In this document: one piece after another, positions 36,289-45,548 of the stretch
How the letters are laid out: each line of letters starts with the position of its first letter
Numbering within the stretch: the stretch's first letter is position 1
Origin: UBA7446 sp049596455
Lineage (GTDB): Bacteria > Bacteroidota > Bacteroidia > Flavobacteriales > Flavobacteriaceae
Assembly: GCA_049596455.1 (NCBI GenBank)
Contig: JBMYLP010000006.1
Span: 1-64,000, forward strand
Reading direction: 5' to 3'
Length of the DNA: 64,000 nucleotides
Notes under the pieces: generated by a model
What the model saw: the letters and a program-made list of their open reading frames with translations, nothing else
What the model was told of the DNA's origin: nothing
Databases searched by the model: none
Position numbers and translations under genes: made by a program

Positions 36289-36322
36289 ATATATGCTTTT
36301 TTTTGAAACCTCATTAATTAAA

Positions 36323-37138
36323 TCAAAGCACAAAAACACTCACCAAAAACCACATAATGGGAATACCTTCCACCCAAAAGGAAGTAAAAACAACGTGACG
36401 CCTAGGCGAAGAGCTGAAGATGGCAATTCCCAAGAGCAAAAGCATTGTCCATTCTACCCAAAGCAGCACATTTAGTTGCACGGTTTGATATGCCAAAAAA
36501 GCTGTAACACAAATCAATACGGTTCCCAATATTTTCACACCATGCACGCCTAAAAGTTGCGGTAAGGTTTTTAGTGCTGGTTCGTCCTTTTGCATATCAC
36601 GGAGTTCAAAAGGTAGCATAAGACAAATCATCCACAGCAATGCTTTTACTGCCTCCAGCGCAAATACGCTTTCGGGTAATGCTTTTAGGCTTAGCATGGC
36701 GAGTGTAGTCCAACAAAGCGCAACAACAAAAATCTTTAGGGTGGGCACAAAGCGTAAGCCCATTTTTTCGCCAAAAGGAAGTGCATAACAAAACGTAAGC
36801 ATACCAACAAACCCAAAGACAATCCAAATAGAAAGAGGTTGCGACATCAATCCGAAAAAACCTAAAGACAGTGCCAACAAAAAAGGAAAACCTTTTGCAA
36901 AGGTTAACGGCTGCTGCCGATATAACACAGGAACAAAAACATGTAAATATTGATATGCCGCCCATCCAAAACCAAAAACAGCAAACTGGAGCGAAACAGA
37001 AATCTGAATGCCTTGCTGCAGTGCAAACACACGGCAAAACGCCCATAACGCAAGCGCAACATGAAGGTTGGAAGAAATATAGCGTTGAAGCAATTTGAAG
37101 GATGTGAAAGGCAAAAATACCAAATGTGTTAATAACAC
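36323..37138 (-). CDS. UbiA-superfamily-like membrane protein lacking the first Asp-rich motif
   Basis: 271 residues with about eight hydrophobic helices. The pattern FCYALPFGEKMGLRFVPTLK, then a hydrophobic stretch, and LMLPFELRDMQKDEPALKT matches the UbiA fold, where the second aspartate motif (D-x-x-x-D, here RDMQKD) and loop are kept. The first motif (N-D-x-x-D) is absent: the equivalent region reads GWAAYQYLHVFVP. It starts with GTG at 37138; two in-frame TTG codons a few residues later are alternatives, since no ATG lies nearby. Flavobacteria have such a protein of unknown function; a real prenyltransferase activity is not supported. Confidence 0.6.
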   Translation of the reverse strand: MLLTHLVFLPFTSFKLLQRYISSNLHVALALWAFCRVFALQQGIQISVSLQFAVFGFGWAAYQYLHVFVPVLYRQQPLTFAKGFPFLLALSLGFFGLMSQPLSIWIVFGFVGMLTFCYALPFGEKMGLRFVPTLKIFVVALCWTTLAMLSLKALPESVFALEAVKALLWMICLMLPFELRDMQKDEPALKTLPQLLGVHGVKILGTVLICVTAFLAYQTVQLNVLLWVEWTMLLLLGIAIFSSSPRRHVVFTSFWVEGIPIMWFLVSVFVL

Positions 37139-37185
37139 AGGGTTTTGCGGTTAACAACTTTAGCCTGAAATGTTTAGGTTCTGCT

Positions 37186-37215
37186 TTTGAATATTCTTCA
37201 AAAAATTAACTTTGA
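37186..37215 (+). promoter_or_regulatory. Promoter of gcvP
   Basis: -33 TTTG (37186-37189), 18-base spacer, -7 TAACTTTG (37208-37215), both exact to the Bacteroidota consensus. The ATG of gcvP is 21 bases after the -7 element. No glycine riboswitch fits in this short leader. Confidence 0.8.
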
Positions 37216-37236
37216 ATGTTAATTTAATGTAACGCC

Positions 37237-40101
37237 ATGGATACACAACGCTTTGTTTTTAGGCACGTAGGCCCAAATGCTGATGAAGTTGCCACAATGT
37301 TATCTACAATTGATGCTTCCTCTATTGATGAATTGGTTGCACAAACAGTACCAGAGGCGATACGCTTAAAACAACCTATTTCGCTGCCTGATGCTATTAG
37401 TGAACATTCATTTTCTAAGCATATTTCGGCCTTGGGAAAACGGAATAGCGTCTTTACGTCATTTATTGGACTTGGCTACCACGAAGCTATTTTACCTGGC
37501 GTAATTCAGCGAAATATTTTAGAAAATCCAGGGTGGTACACCGCCTATACGCCGTATCAGGCAGAAATTGCACAAGGAAGAATGGAGGCATTGCTAAACT
37601 TCCAAACCATGGTAACCGACCTCACAGGAATGGAATTGGCTAATGCTTCGTTATTGGACGAAGCCACAGCAGCAGCCGAGGCAATGAGTCTGCTATTTGG
37701 ACAGCGTACCAGAGCGCAAAAAAAGAACAACGCCTCATTGTTTTTTGTTGATGAAAACACCCTGCCACAAACCAAATCGGTTTTGGAAACACGGGCAACT
37801 CCTATCGGTATTACATTGGTTTATGGCGCACCAGAAACTTTTGTGCCAACGGCGGATTTTTTTGGCGCACTGATTCAATATCCTGGTGCCAACGGCAGTA
37901 TTCCCAATTTAAAATCCTTTATTGAAATTGCTGCTGAAGCAGCGATTAAAACAGCGGTTGCTGCTGATATCATGAGTTTGGTGTTACTTGAATCTCCTGG
38001 CGCTCTCGGTGCTGATGTTGTAGTTGGAAGTACGCAACGCTTTGGCATTCCACTTGGCTATGGAGGACCGCATGCAGCTTTTTTTGCTACCAAAACTGCA
38101 TATAAAAGAAGCGTTCCCGGAAGAATTATTGGCGTTACACAAGACAAAGCGGGGAACCGTGCGTTGCGCATGGCGCTGCAAACCCGCGAGCAACACATCA
38201 AAAGAGATAGAGCTACCTCCAACATTTGTACTGCACAGGTGCTATTGGCCGTAATGGCGGGCATGTATGCCGTGTACCATGGCTCAAAAGGACTAACGGA
38301 TATTGCATCGAAAATACACAGCAAGGCATGCAGACTAAACAAGGCGTTGGGCATGATGGGCATTACACAAAAAAATAATGCGTTTTTTGACACCCTCTGG
38401 ATAGAAGCTCCGAAAAAACTGGTGCAACCTTTAGCAGAAAAAGCAGGTATAAATCTACGGTACATCAACGAAAATGAACTGACTCTTTCAATTCACGAGG
38501 CAACAGAAGAACACCACATCAACTCTTTAATTGACATTTTCGCAAAAGCTACCAACAACACATCATCAAAGGAGGTTTTTGAAGATGAGAACTGCTTGCC
38601 AAATTCACATAAACGCACAACTAAATTTTTAACTCACGAAGTATTTCAACGCTTCCACGCAGAAACAAGTATGATGCGATACGTTAAGTCGTTGGAGCGA
38701 AAAGATTTAGCGTTAAATCATTCCATGATTGCGTTGGGATCGTGTACAATGAAGCTAAATGCTGCCACTGAAATGTTTGCTCTCAGCGACCCACAATGGA
38801 ACAACATACATCCTTTTGCGCCCACCAATCAAGCCGAAGGCTACCATATTGTATTAAAGGAACTTGCCGAGTACCTAACTGAAATTACAGGTTTTGGAGG
38901 CACATCATTGCAACCCAATTCTGGGGCGCAAGGCGAGTTTGCAGGGCTGATGGTTATTCGAGCGTATCACCAAGCAAATAACGAGGCACACCGAAATATC
39001 TGCCTTATTCCAGCATCTGCACACGGCACAAATCCTGCATCTGCCGTTATGGCGGGCATGCAAGTGGTGGTGGTTGGTACAGATGAGCGTGGAAATATTG
39101 ATCTTGATGATTTAAAGGCTAAAGCCGACACCCATGCCGAAAATTTGGCAGCACTAATGATTACATATCCTTCTACGCACGGAGTTTTTGAATCCGCTAT
39201 TAAAGAAATTACAGCCTACATTCACAGTAAAGGCGGTCAGATTTATATGGATGGCGCAAACATGAATGCGCAAGTAGGACTCACAAATCCTGGAGCTATC
39301 GGGGCAGACGTTTGCCACTTAAATCTCCATAAAACCTTTGCCATTCCGCATGGCGGTGGCGGTCCCGGTGTTGGGCCTATTTGCGTTGCGAAGCACCTTG
39401 TGCCATTTTTACCCAACCACGCAATTGTGCCAACGAGTGGTACGCAAGGGATTTCGGCACTTTCTGCAGCACCTTTTGGTTCTGCATTGGCGTGTTTGAT
39501 ATCTTATGCTTACATCAGACTACTTGGCGCAGATGGGCTTACAAAATCCACAGAGATTGCCATCCTAAACGCCAACTACATCAAAGAACGCATTGCAAAG
39601 CACTATCCCGTTTTATACAGCGGCGATAACAACAGAGCAGCGCATGAGTTTATTATTGATTGTCGTGCATTTAAAGAAAAAGGAATTGAAGTCATGGATA
39701 TTGCTAAACGTCTCATTGACTATGGATTTCATGCACCCACGGTATCTTTTCCCGTAGCAGGTACGATGATGATTGAGCCAACTGAAAGCGAAAATAAAGA
39801 GGAGCTTGACCGTTTTTGCGAGGCACTAATTTCCATTCGCTATGAGATTGAAGCAAGTGATGTAAATCAGGAAAACAACCTGTTGCGAAATGCGCCACAC
39901 ACCATGGCGCAACTCACCGCGCATGCGTGGGAATATCCCTACACAAGAGACGAAGCTGCTTATCCGCTGCAGTATGTGCGTGAAAATAAATTTTGGGCTA
40001 GCGTTCAGCGTGTTGATGAAGCTTTTGGCGATCGAAATTTGGTTTGTACGTGTGCGCCTATTGAATCCTTTTCTGACAATCAAGTAATTCATAATGAGTA
40101 A
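37237..40101 (+). CDS. gcvP: Glycine dehydrogenase (decarboxylating), P protein
   Basis: 954 residues, the fused full-length form. PLP enzyme of the glycine cleavage system that decarboxylates glycine and passes aminomethyl to the lipoyl H protein. The N-terminal half has FTSFIGLGYHEAILPGVIQR and GMELANASLLDEATAAAEAM; the C-terminal half has the PLP lysine in HLNLHKTFAIPHGGGGPG and GTMMIEPTESE. gcvT and gcvH are not in the window. It is monocistronic with its own strong promoter. Confidence 0.96.
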   Translation: MDTQRFVFRHVGPNADEVATMLSTIDASSIDELVAQTVPEAIRLKQPISLPDAISEHSFSKHISALGKRNSVFTSFIGLGYHEAILPGVIQRNILENPGWYTAYTPYQAEIAQGRMEALLNFQTMVTDLTGMELANASLLDEATAAAEAMSLLFGQRTRAQKKNNASLFFVDENTLPQTKSVLETRATPIGITLVYGAPETFVPTADFFGALIQYPGANGSIPNLKSFIEIAAEAAIKTAVAADIMSLVLLESPGALGADVVVGSTQRFGIPLGYGGPHAAFFATKTAYKRSVPGRIIGVTQDKAGNRALRMALQTREQHIKRDRATSNICTAQVLLAVMAGMYAVYHGSKGLTDIASKIHSKACRLNKALGMMGITQKNNAFFDTLWIEAPKKLVQPLAEKAGINLRYINENELTLSIHEATEEHHINSLIDIFAKATNNTSSKEVFEDENCLPNSHKRTTKFLTHEVFQRFHAETSMMRYVKSLERKDLALNHSMIALGSCTMKLNAATEMFALSDPQWNNIHPFAPTNQAEGYHIVLKELAEYLTEITGFGGTSLQPNSGAQGEFAGLMVIRAYHQANNEAHRNICLIPASAHGTNPASAVMAGMQVVVVGTDERGNIDLDDLKAKADTHAENLAALMITYPSTHGVFESAIKEITAYIHSKGGQIYMDGANMNAQVGLTNPGAIGADVCHLNLHKTFAIPHGGGGPGVGPICVAKHLVPFLPNHAIVPTSGTQGISALSAAPFGSALACLISYAYIRLLGADGLTKSTEIAILNANYIKERIAKHYPVLYSGDNNRAAHEFIIDCRAFKEKGIEVMDIAKRLIDYGFHAPTVSFPVAGTMMIEPTESENKEELDRFCEALISIRYEIEASDVNQENNLLRNAPHTMAQLTAHAWEYPYTRDEAAYPLQYVRENKFWASVQRVDEAFGDRNLVCTCAPIESFSDNQVIHNE

Positions 40102-40161
40102 TTTATATTGATTATTAACACTAATTTGCTAAAAATTATTTTTATGCTGCTTTTAGATTTT

Positions 40162-40169
40162 TATCTTTG
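40162..40169 (+). promoter_or_regulatory. -7 promoter element of the KAS III-like gene
   Basis: TATCTTTG, exact TAnnTTTG, 48 bases before the ATG at 40218. No -33 TTG at normal distance. Confidence 0.6.
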
Positions 40170-40217
40170 AGGCGTAGTTTGAACAAGATAAAAACTACAT
40201 AACAACTTAACAAAACA

Positions 40218-41276
40218 ATGGGTATTCACATCACTGGCGTTGGGAGTTACATTCCTTCTCACACGGAAAAAAATGAAGACTTTTTAAACCATTCATTTTT
40301 AGATAATGACGGAACTCCGTTCAAAAATGAAAATGGCGATATTATTGAGAAGTTCAAAGCCATTACTGGTATTGAAGAGCGTCGTTATGCAAAGCCTCAC
40401 CAAGCTGCTTCTGACCTTGCTTTTTTAGCTGCTGAAAGGGCGATAGAAGATGCTGCATTGGATCCTGAAACACTTGATTATATCATTGTTGCTCATAATT
40501 TTGGAGATATTCAGCATGGGTGCATACAAACAGAAATGTTGCCCTCGCTTGCCACTCGTGTAAAGCATCAATTACAGATTAAAAATCCCAATTGCGTAGC
40601 CTATGACGTTATTTTTGGTTGTCCCGGTTGGGTTGAAGGCGTAATTCAAGCACAAGCCTTTATTAAGGCTGGAATGGCAAAAAAGTGTTTAGTTATTGGT
40701 GCTGACACGCTCTCTAGAATTGCCGACCCTAACGATAGAGACTCCATGATTTTTGCCGATGGTGCAGGCGCAACTGTAATTGAAGAAACCGAAAAAGACG
40801 GAGGAATATTAAGCCATTGCACACAAACCTTTAGTAATGGAGAGGCTTTTTATCTATACTCAGGAAAATCAAATCGTCCAGATGCGGAGCCTACCGACAA
40901 ATACATCAAAATGTATGGGCGTAAAGTATATGAATTTGCCATCAGTCATGTGCCACAAGCCTTAAAAAACTGCTTAGACGACAGCGGAGAGGAAATTGGC
41001 GCCCTAACAAAAGTGTTTTTGCACCAAGCCAATGAAAAAATGGATGAGGCTATTGTAAAGCGATTTTACAGGCTTTACCGTCATCCACAACCCGAAAATG
41101 TATTGCCAATCAGCATACATAAACTGGGAAATAGCTCTGTGGCAACCGTGCCCACACTTTTAGATCTGGTAAAACGCAACCAAATGAAAAACCATCATGT
41201 TCAACAGGGCGATGTTGCACTGTTTGCTAGCGTTGGCGCAGGCATGAACATCAATGCGTTTTCGTATAAGTTTTAA
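40218..41276 (+). CDS. 3-oxoacyl-ACP synthase III family protein (FabH-like)
   Basis: 352 residues, thiolase fold. The catalytic triad is complete: Cys in YDVIFGCPGWVEGVIQA (about residue 135), His in VFLHQANEKMDEAI (about 277) and Asn in IHKLGNSSVATVPT (about 307). It is longer than FabH (about 320), with an insertion near the N-terminus (DGTPFKNENGDIIEKF), so it is a FabH-like paralogue that may take another acyl starter. It stands alone between gcvP and a convergent phosphatase gene; the substrate cannot be inferred. Confidence 0.82.
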   Translation: MGIHITGVGSYIPSHTEKNEDFLNHSFLDNDGTPFKNENGDIIEKFKAITGIEERRYAKPHQAASDLAFLAAERAIEDAALDPETLDYIIVAHNFGDIQHGCIQTEMLPSLATRVKHQLQIKNPNCVAYDVIFGCPGWVEGVIQAQAFIKAGMAKKCLVIGADTLSRIADPNDRDSMIFADGAGATVIEETEKDGGILSHCTQTFSNGEAFYLYSGKSNRPDAEPTDKYIKMYGRKVYEFAISHVPQALKNCLDDSGEEIGALTKVFLHQANEKMDEAIVKRFYRLYRHPQPENVLPISIHKLGNSSVATVPTLLDLVKRNQMKNHHVQQGDVALFASVGAGMNINAFSYKF

Positions 41277-41277
41277 G

Positions 41278-42915
41278 TTATTTCAGCACTTCTTTAATTG
41301 GATTTCCAATGGTCCCGGTGGGATTACTAATTCCCAAAATAGCGCAAATCGTAGGGGCAATATCGGTAATGTTGGTGCGCTCAAAAGTTGTGCCTTTTCT
41401 AACGCCCTCTCCGTAAAACATTAGTGGCACATGGGTATCATAAATATATGCCGAACCGTGCGTAGTTCCTTTTTTACCGTATTTTCCATTGTCCATAAAT
41501 CCAGGTTCCAAAATAAACACAATATCGCCTGAGCGCTTTGGGTGAAAACCGCGTTGCAAACGTTCTATAATTGCATTGTTTTCATTCATTTTCATAAGTT
41601 CGTTCGTGTCATATGCCGCTGCTATTCCCGTATACGATGTTGTAAAAGAAGTGATAAAGGCTTTGATTTGCGCTGCGTCTAAACGTTCAGTTGCTATTTT
41701 TTCGTGGTTTAAATAGATTTCGTTGTTAGAAACATTCCGTATCAATTCATCTGAACCAAAATAATCCGCTATGCGATTTTTAAGTTCCGATTTAAAATCC
41801 TTTTTCTTAAAATATCCAGCTGGGATTTTGTTATCTGTCAGATATTGTGGCACATGCGCCACGCCATGATCTGAAGTTAAAAAAACAGTATAGTTGCCTT
41901 TGCCAACTTGCTTATCAAGCGCAGCAAACAAACGTGCTAAGTCCATATCCAACCGCACATAGGTGTCTTGCAATTCTTTTGCATTAACGCCAAAGGCATG
42001 CCCCACATAATCTGTAGAAGAGTAACTAACCATCAACACATCGGCGTCCGCATCTGTTCCCAAATGCTCTCCTTCAAGAGCTGCTAATGCAAAATCGGTA
42101 ATTAGACTATTGCCAAATGGCGTGGGTTTTAACACATCATAACCTAGTTGTTTTGCAGCTGCAGCCAAATCGTAAGGAAATGTTGGCGTTTCTTTTCCCG
42201 GTGCTATACGCTCATAGGGAGTGTTATCTAAACCTGTTTCAACATAGCTTTCCGCGGGATAGTAAGTGTCCCATGTGATCAAATACTTATCTATGACTCT
42301 TGACGCATTAAAATCGGCTGCCCATTGCGGAAGGGCATCCATAAAAAAGGTGCTGCTCACAAAATTCCCTTCATCGTTACCCGAAAACCAATACGCACCA
42401 TTTGCCGCATGCCCAATAGAAAGTATAGCGCCTCTATCTTTGATGGAAACACCAATAGCTTTACCACGCGACTGAGTTGCCAATCTATTTTCATCAGAAA
42501 ATGTAGAAACCAGCAATTGCGTAGGTGCTTTTTTGCCAGCGTTTGTAGATGTGCCTACACTTTGATATGAAGCATCATCAACACAATATTGTCCTCCTCC
42601 GGTAGCCTTATCAAACCACTCATTACCAATTATCCCATGAATGGCAGGGGGCGTACCTGTAGAAATACTCGCATGACCAGGACCTGTTTTGGTCTGTGCG
42701 TAATCAAAATGATGATTTTTGGCTACAAATCCTTCCCTGTAAAATCGTTTAAACCCTTCATTTCCAAAGTGGTTTTCAAATCGGGTGAGGTAGTCCATGC
42801 GCATTTGGTCAACAACTATACCCACAACAAGTTTGGGTTTTGAAGGCTGGATGGGCGTGTTACACCCCACAAAAAGTATTAAAATAAGTAGTACTATGCT
42901 TTTAAGATTCATCAT
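41278..42915 (-). CDS. PafA-like alkaline phosphatase, lipoprotein
   Basis: 545 residues from ATG 42915 (a second ATG follows directly). Lipobox FVGC gives a membrane-anchored enzyme. Alkaline phosphatase superfamily: metal ligand in VVGIVVDQMRMDYL, nucleophile threonine in AQTKTGPGHASIST (about residue 75), Asn in IIGNEWFD and, decisively, the K-x-R pair in VSIKDRGAILS, which is the mark of PafA-type phosphate monoesterases; further metal ligands in YSSTDYVGHAFG and FLTSDHGVAHVP. It therefore probably releases phosphate from phosphomonoesters outside the cytoplasm. A TTG at 42930 is excluded because it overlaps the -7 element. Confidence 0.87.
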   Translation of the reverse strand: MMNLKSIVLLILILFVGCNTPIQPSKPKLVVGIVVDQMRMDYLTRFENHFGNEGFKRFYREGFVAKNHHFDYAQTKTGPGHASISTGTPPAIHGIIGNEWFDKATGGGQYCVDDASYQSVGTSTNAGKKAPTQLLVSTFSDENRLATQSRGKAIGVSIKDRGAILSIGHAANGAYWFSGNDEGNFVSSTFFMDALPQWAADFNASRVIDKYLITWDTYYPAESYVETGLDNTPYERIAPGKETPTFPYDLAAAAKQLGYDVLKPTPFGNSLITDFALAALEGEHLGTDADADVLMVSYSSTDYVGHAFGVNAKELQDTYVRLDMDLARLFAALDKQVGKGNYTVFLTSDHGVAHVPQYLTDNKIPAGYFKKKDFKSELKNRIADYFGSDELIRNVSNNEIYLNHEKIATERLDAAQIKAFITSFTTSYTGIAAAYDTNELMKMNENNAIIERLQRGFHPKRSGDIVFILEPGFMDNGKYGKKGTTHGSAYIYDTHVPLMFYGEGVRKGTTFERTNITDIAPTICAILGISNPTGTIGNPIKEVLK

Positions 42916-42927
42916 TTGGATTTTATA

Positions 42928-42935
42928 CAAATGTA
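42928..42935 (-). promoter_or_regulatory. -7 promoter element of the PafA-like gene
   Basis: Minus-strand TACATTTG, exact TAnnTTTG, 12 bases before ATG 42915. No clear PHO-box can be recognised upstream. Confidence 0.65.
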
Positions 42936-42990
42936 TTTTTTTATGCTGTTTCTAATATTATAGTAACATTATTTTTTTACATTCGTTCAC

Positions 42991-43728
42991 ATGAAACTTT
43001 TGCACCACATAGGCGCCTATTTTCTTATGCTCAGACTGGTTTTTATCAAGCCTACCAAAGCAAAAGTAATGCGAAAACTTATCTTTCAAGATGTTCAAGA
43101 CCTCATTATCGGGTCGTTGGGTATTGTTGGGTTTTTATCGTTTTTTGTGGGAGGTGTGGTTTCTATCCAAACGGCACTTAACATTGAAAGTCCCTTAATT
43201 CCAAAAAACTTAGTTGGCTTTGCCACAAGACAGTCGGTCATTCTCGAATTTGCCCCGACATTTATGTGTATTATTTTAGCTGGAAAAGTAGGGTCTTTTA
43301 TTACCTCAAGTATTGGAACCATGCGGGTGACCGAGCAGATCGACGCACTTGAAGTGATGGGAATTAATTCTGTTAATTATTTAGTTTTTCCAAAAATTAT
43401 TGCCATGCTATTGCTCCCTTTGGTGATAAATATCTCCATGTTTTTGGGAATTCTTGGCGGCTATGCTGCCACGCTTTATGGCGGTTTTTCGAGTAGTGCG
43501 GATTTTATTGAAGGCATACAGATGGATTTTAGACCTTTCCACGTAGCATATGCCTTTATCAAAACATTGATTTTTGCCATAATTTTGGCTACCATCCCGT
43601 CCTATCACGGCTACTATATGAAAGGCGGTGCACTTGAAGTTGGCAAAGCGGCAACGGTGGCTTTTGTGTGGACTTCGGTTGTTATTATTGTCTTAAACTA
43701 CTTCGTAACACAACTCCTTCTTGCTTGA
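42991..43728 (+). CDS. ABC transporter permease, MlaE family
   Basis: 245 residues with about five to six membrane helices. MlaE-type permeases work with an MlaF ATPase and an MCE protein (MlaD) to move phospholipids between the membranes. Motifs: FVGGVVSIQTALNIES and SSIGTMRVTEQIDALEVMGI, followed by VNYLVFPKIIAMLLLPLV. The stop overlaps the mlaF start (TGATG). TACATTCG at 42978-42985 is one base off the -7 consensus. No mlaD gene lies nearby. Confidence 0.9.
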   Translation: MKLLHHIGAYFLMLRLVFIKPTKAKVMRKLIFQDVQDLIIGSLGIVGFLSFFVGGVVSIQTALNIESPLIPKNLVGFATRQSVILEFAPTFMCIILAGKVGSFITSSIGTMRVTEQIDALEVMGINSVNYLVFPKIIAMLLLPLVINISMFLGILGGYAATLYGGFSSSADFIEGIQMDFRPFHVAYAFIKTLIFAIILATIPSYHGYYMKGGALEVGKAATVAFVWTSVVIIVLNYFVTQLLLA

Positions 43729-44483
43729 TGATTGAACTGCGCGACATAACAAAATCATTTGATGGTGTAGAGGTGCTTAAAGGTATCAGCATGACTTTTG
43801 AACCTGGAAAAACTAACTTAATTATTGGGCAAAGTGGTTCAGGCAAAACAGTTTTACTCAAATGCCTACTAGGGTTACATCAACCAAATGGGGGCACCAT
43901 GCTTTTTAATAATCAAGCTTTTGGCGAAATGGACGACGATGAACGAAGAACGCTGCGCCGTGAAATGGGAATGGTCTTTCAGGGCAGTGCCCTTTTTGAT
44001 TCCATGACCGTTCTGGAAAATGTTATGTTTCCCATGCAAATGCTAACCAAACAAAGCGAAACAGCCATGCGTAAAGCGGCAGAAGAAGTTATTGAGCGTG
44101 TAAATTTGGTTGATGCGAATCACAAACTCCCCGCTGAATTATCGGGCGGAATGCAAAAACGCGTGGCCATTGCACGAGCCGTAGTTATGAAGCCCAAATA
44201 TCTGTTTTGCGATGAACCAAACTCTGGGTTAGACCCCAAAACCGCCATCGTAATTGATAATCTTATCCGTGAAATCACACAAGAAAACAACATCACAACA
44301 GTGATAAATTCACATGACATGAATTCGGTTATGGAAATTGGCGATACTATTTTGTTTTTGAAAAATGGGGTAAAAGCTTGGGAAGGGAGCAAAGAGCTTA
44401 TCTTTAAAACCGATAATGAAGCCATAAACGACTTTGTGTATTCTTCAAATTTGATGAAAAAAGTAAAAGAAGTGTATCAGTAA
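43728..44483 (+). CDS. ABC transporter ATP-binding protein, MlaF family
   Basis: 251 residues from ATG 43728, coupled to the permease stop; an upstream in-frame start inside the permease gene is unlikely. Walker A LIIGQSGSGKTVLLKC (about 36-51), Q-loop MGMVFQGSALFDSM, ABC signature LSGGMQKRVAIARAV, Walker B YLFCDEPNSGLDPKT and the switch histidine in VINSHDMNSVMEI are all intact. The EPNSGLDP form is characteristic of the MlaF group. It ends directly against the convergent DUF389 gene. Confidence 0.92.
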   Translation: MIELRDITKSFDGVEVLKGISMTFEPGKTNLIIGQSGSGKTVLLKCLLGLHQPNGGTMLFNNQAFGEMDDDERRTLRREMGMVFQGSALFDSMTVLENVMFPMQMLTKQSETAMRKAAEEVIERVNLVDANHKLPAELSGGMQKRVAIARAVVMKPKYLFCDEPNSGLDPKTAIVIDNLIREITQENNITTVINSHDMNSVMEIGDTILFLKNGVKAWEGSKELIFKTDNEAINDFVYSSNLMKKVKEVYQ

Positions 44484-45548
44484 CTACCTATGCACACTTG
44501 GCGTTACGCTCAACATCACATCATTTAAATCATCGTAGGTTTTAATACTTTCTTGTAATCTTAGCACAGTAAGCGAGTCAATATCAACCAACCCCAACGG
44601 ATTGATTACAATTTCTGCTTTTTCACCACGCATATAGTGTATTTCGGCAGATTGGCTTAAATAGCTGCCAAAAGGCAGCGTGGCAATCTGTTCTTCCAAA
44701 AAGGTATTTGCTTCTTTTCGAAAGGCATTTTCCTTTAGCGCTCGGGTAAACGTCACACCTGCGGGAATCATCACCAAAAGGGCTATAAAACTCACAAATC
44801 TCGCAGTACGTCTGCGCTGCTTAGAGTCTGCATACTGAATCATGGGGAAACGCAACAATTTGATCACTAGAAAAGAAGCAAAGGCGATAAATGTTGCATT
44901 AATAAAAAACAAATACAGTGCACCCAAAGCATAACTTGGATTTGCTACAGCAACGCCATACCCAATGGTACACAGCGGAGGCATGAGTGCAGTAGCAATG
45001 GCAACGCCAAAAATTACAGAGGCTATTGTTCCCTTTTTTGTTCGGGCAATGGCAAGCGCTGCACCACCGCAAAAAGCAATAAACACATCTCGAATATCGG
45101 GTTGGGTTCGTGCCAATAATTCTGATGATTCTTGTTGCAAGGGAAAAAATAAAAAGAATAACGTAGCAGTAGCCACACTTAAAACTACCATGACAATAAA
45201 GTTTTGTGTAGCTTGCTTGAGCATGGTTAAGTCATTAATGGCTAACGAAACTCCTGTTGCCAGCACAGGACCCATCAATGGGGCAATAAGCATGGCGCCA
45301 ATTACTACCGCAGTAGCGTTGGTGTTTAGTCCAATACAGGCAATAAAAATAGAGCAAATCAGCACCCAAGCGGTTGCGCCCCTAAATGGAATATCGGCAC
45401 GAACGGCTTCTAGGGTAGCCGCATAATCTGTGTCCCGAGCAATGTGTAACAATTGGCCCAAATAGTTTAGTTGTGCAACAAATCCGCTTTTTTTAGTCGG
45501 GGGTTTCTGTTGCTCGTTTGATTCGGAAAAGTCAAATTTAGACTCCAT
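44484..45548 (-). CDS. DUF389 membrane protein
   Basis: 354 residues. After a hydrophilic N-terminus (about 50 residues) come about six hydrophobic helices containing the DUF389 pattern: IACIGLNTNATAVVIGAMLI, APLMGPVLATGVSLAIND and ATALMPPLCTIGYGVAVANP. A soluble C-terminal domain of about 90 residues follows. The family function is unknown. It overlaps sprT-like by one base and abuts mlaF at the 3' end with no space. Confidence 0.85.
   Translation of the reverse strand: MESKFDFSESNEQQKPPTKKSGFVAQLNYLGQLLHIARDTDYAATLEAVRADIPFRGATAWVLICSIFIACIGLNTNATAVVIGAMLIAPLMGPVLATGVSLAINDLTMLKQATQNFIVMVVLSVATATLFFLFFPLQQESSELLARTQPDIRDVFIAFCGGAALAIARTKKGTIASVIFGVAIATALMPPLCTIGYGVAVANPSYALGALYLFFINATFIAFASFLVIKLLRFPMIQYADSKQRRRTARFVSFIALLVMIPAGVTFTRALKENAFRKEANTFLEEQIATLPFGSYLSQSAEIHYMRGEKAEIVINPLGLVDIDSLTVLRLQESIKTYDDLNDVMLSVTPSVHR

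Noticed and set aside
36606..37157. A 183-codon open frame on the minus strand overlapping the UbiA-like gene
   Set aside because: It is an out-of-frame shadow with many cysteines and no family likeness, while the overlapping frame has a regular membrane-helix pattern and a UbiA-like motif.
37139..37236. Glycine riboswitch in front of gcvP
   Set aside because: The predicted transcript leader is only about 20 bases, too short for an aptamer, and no aptamer-like pairing is visible.
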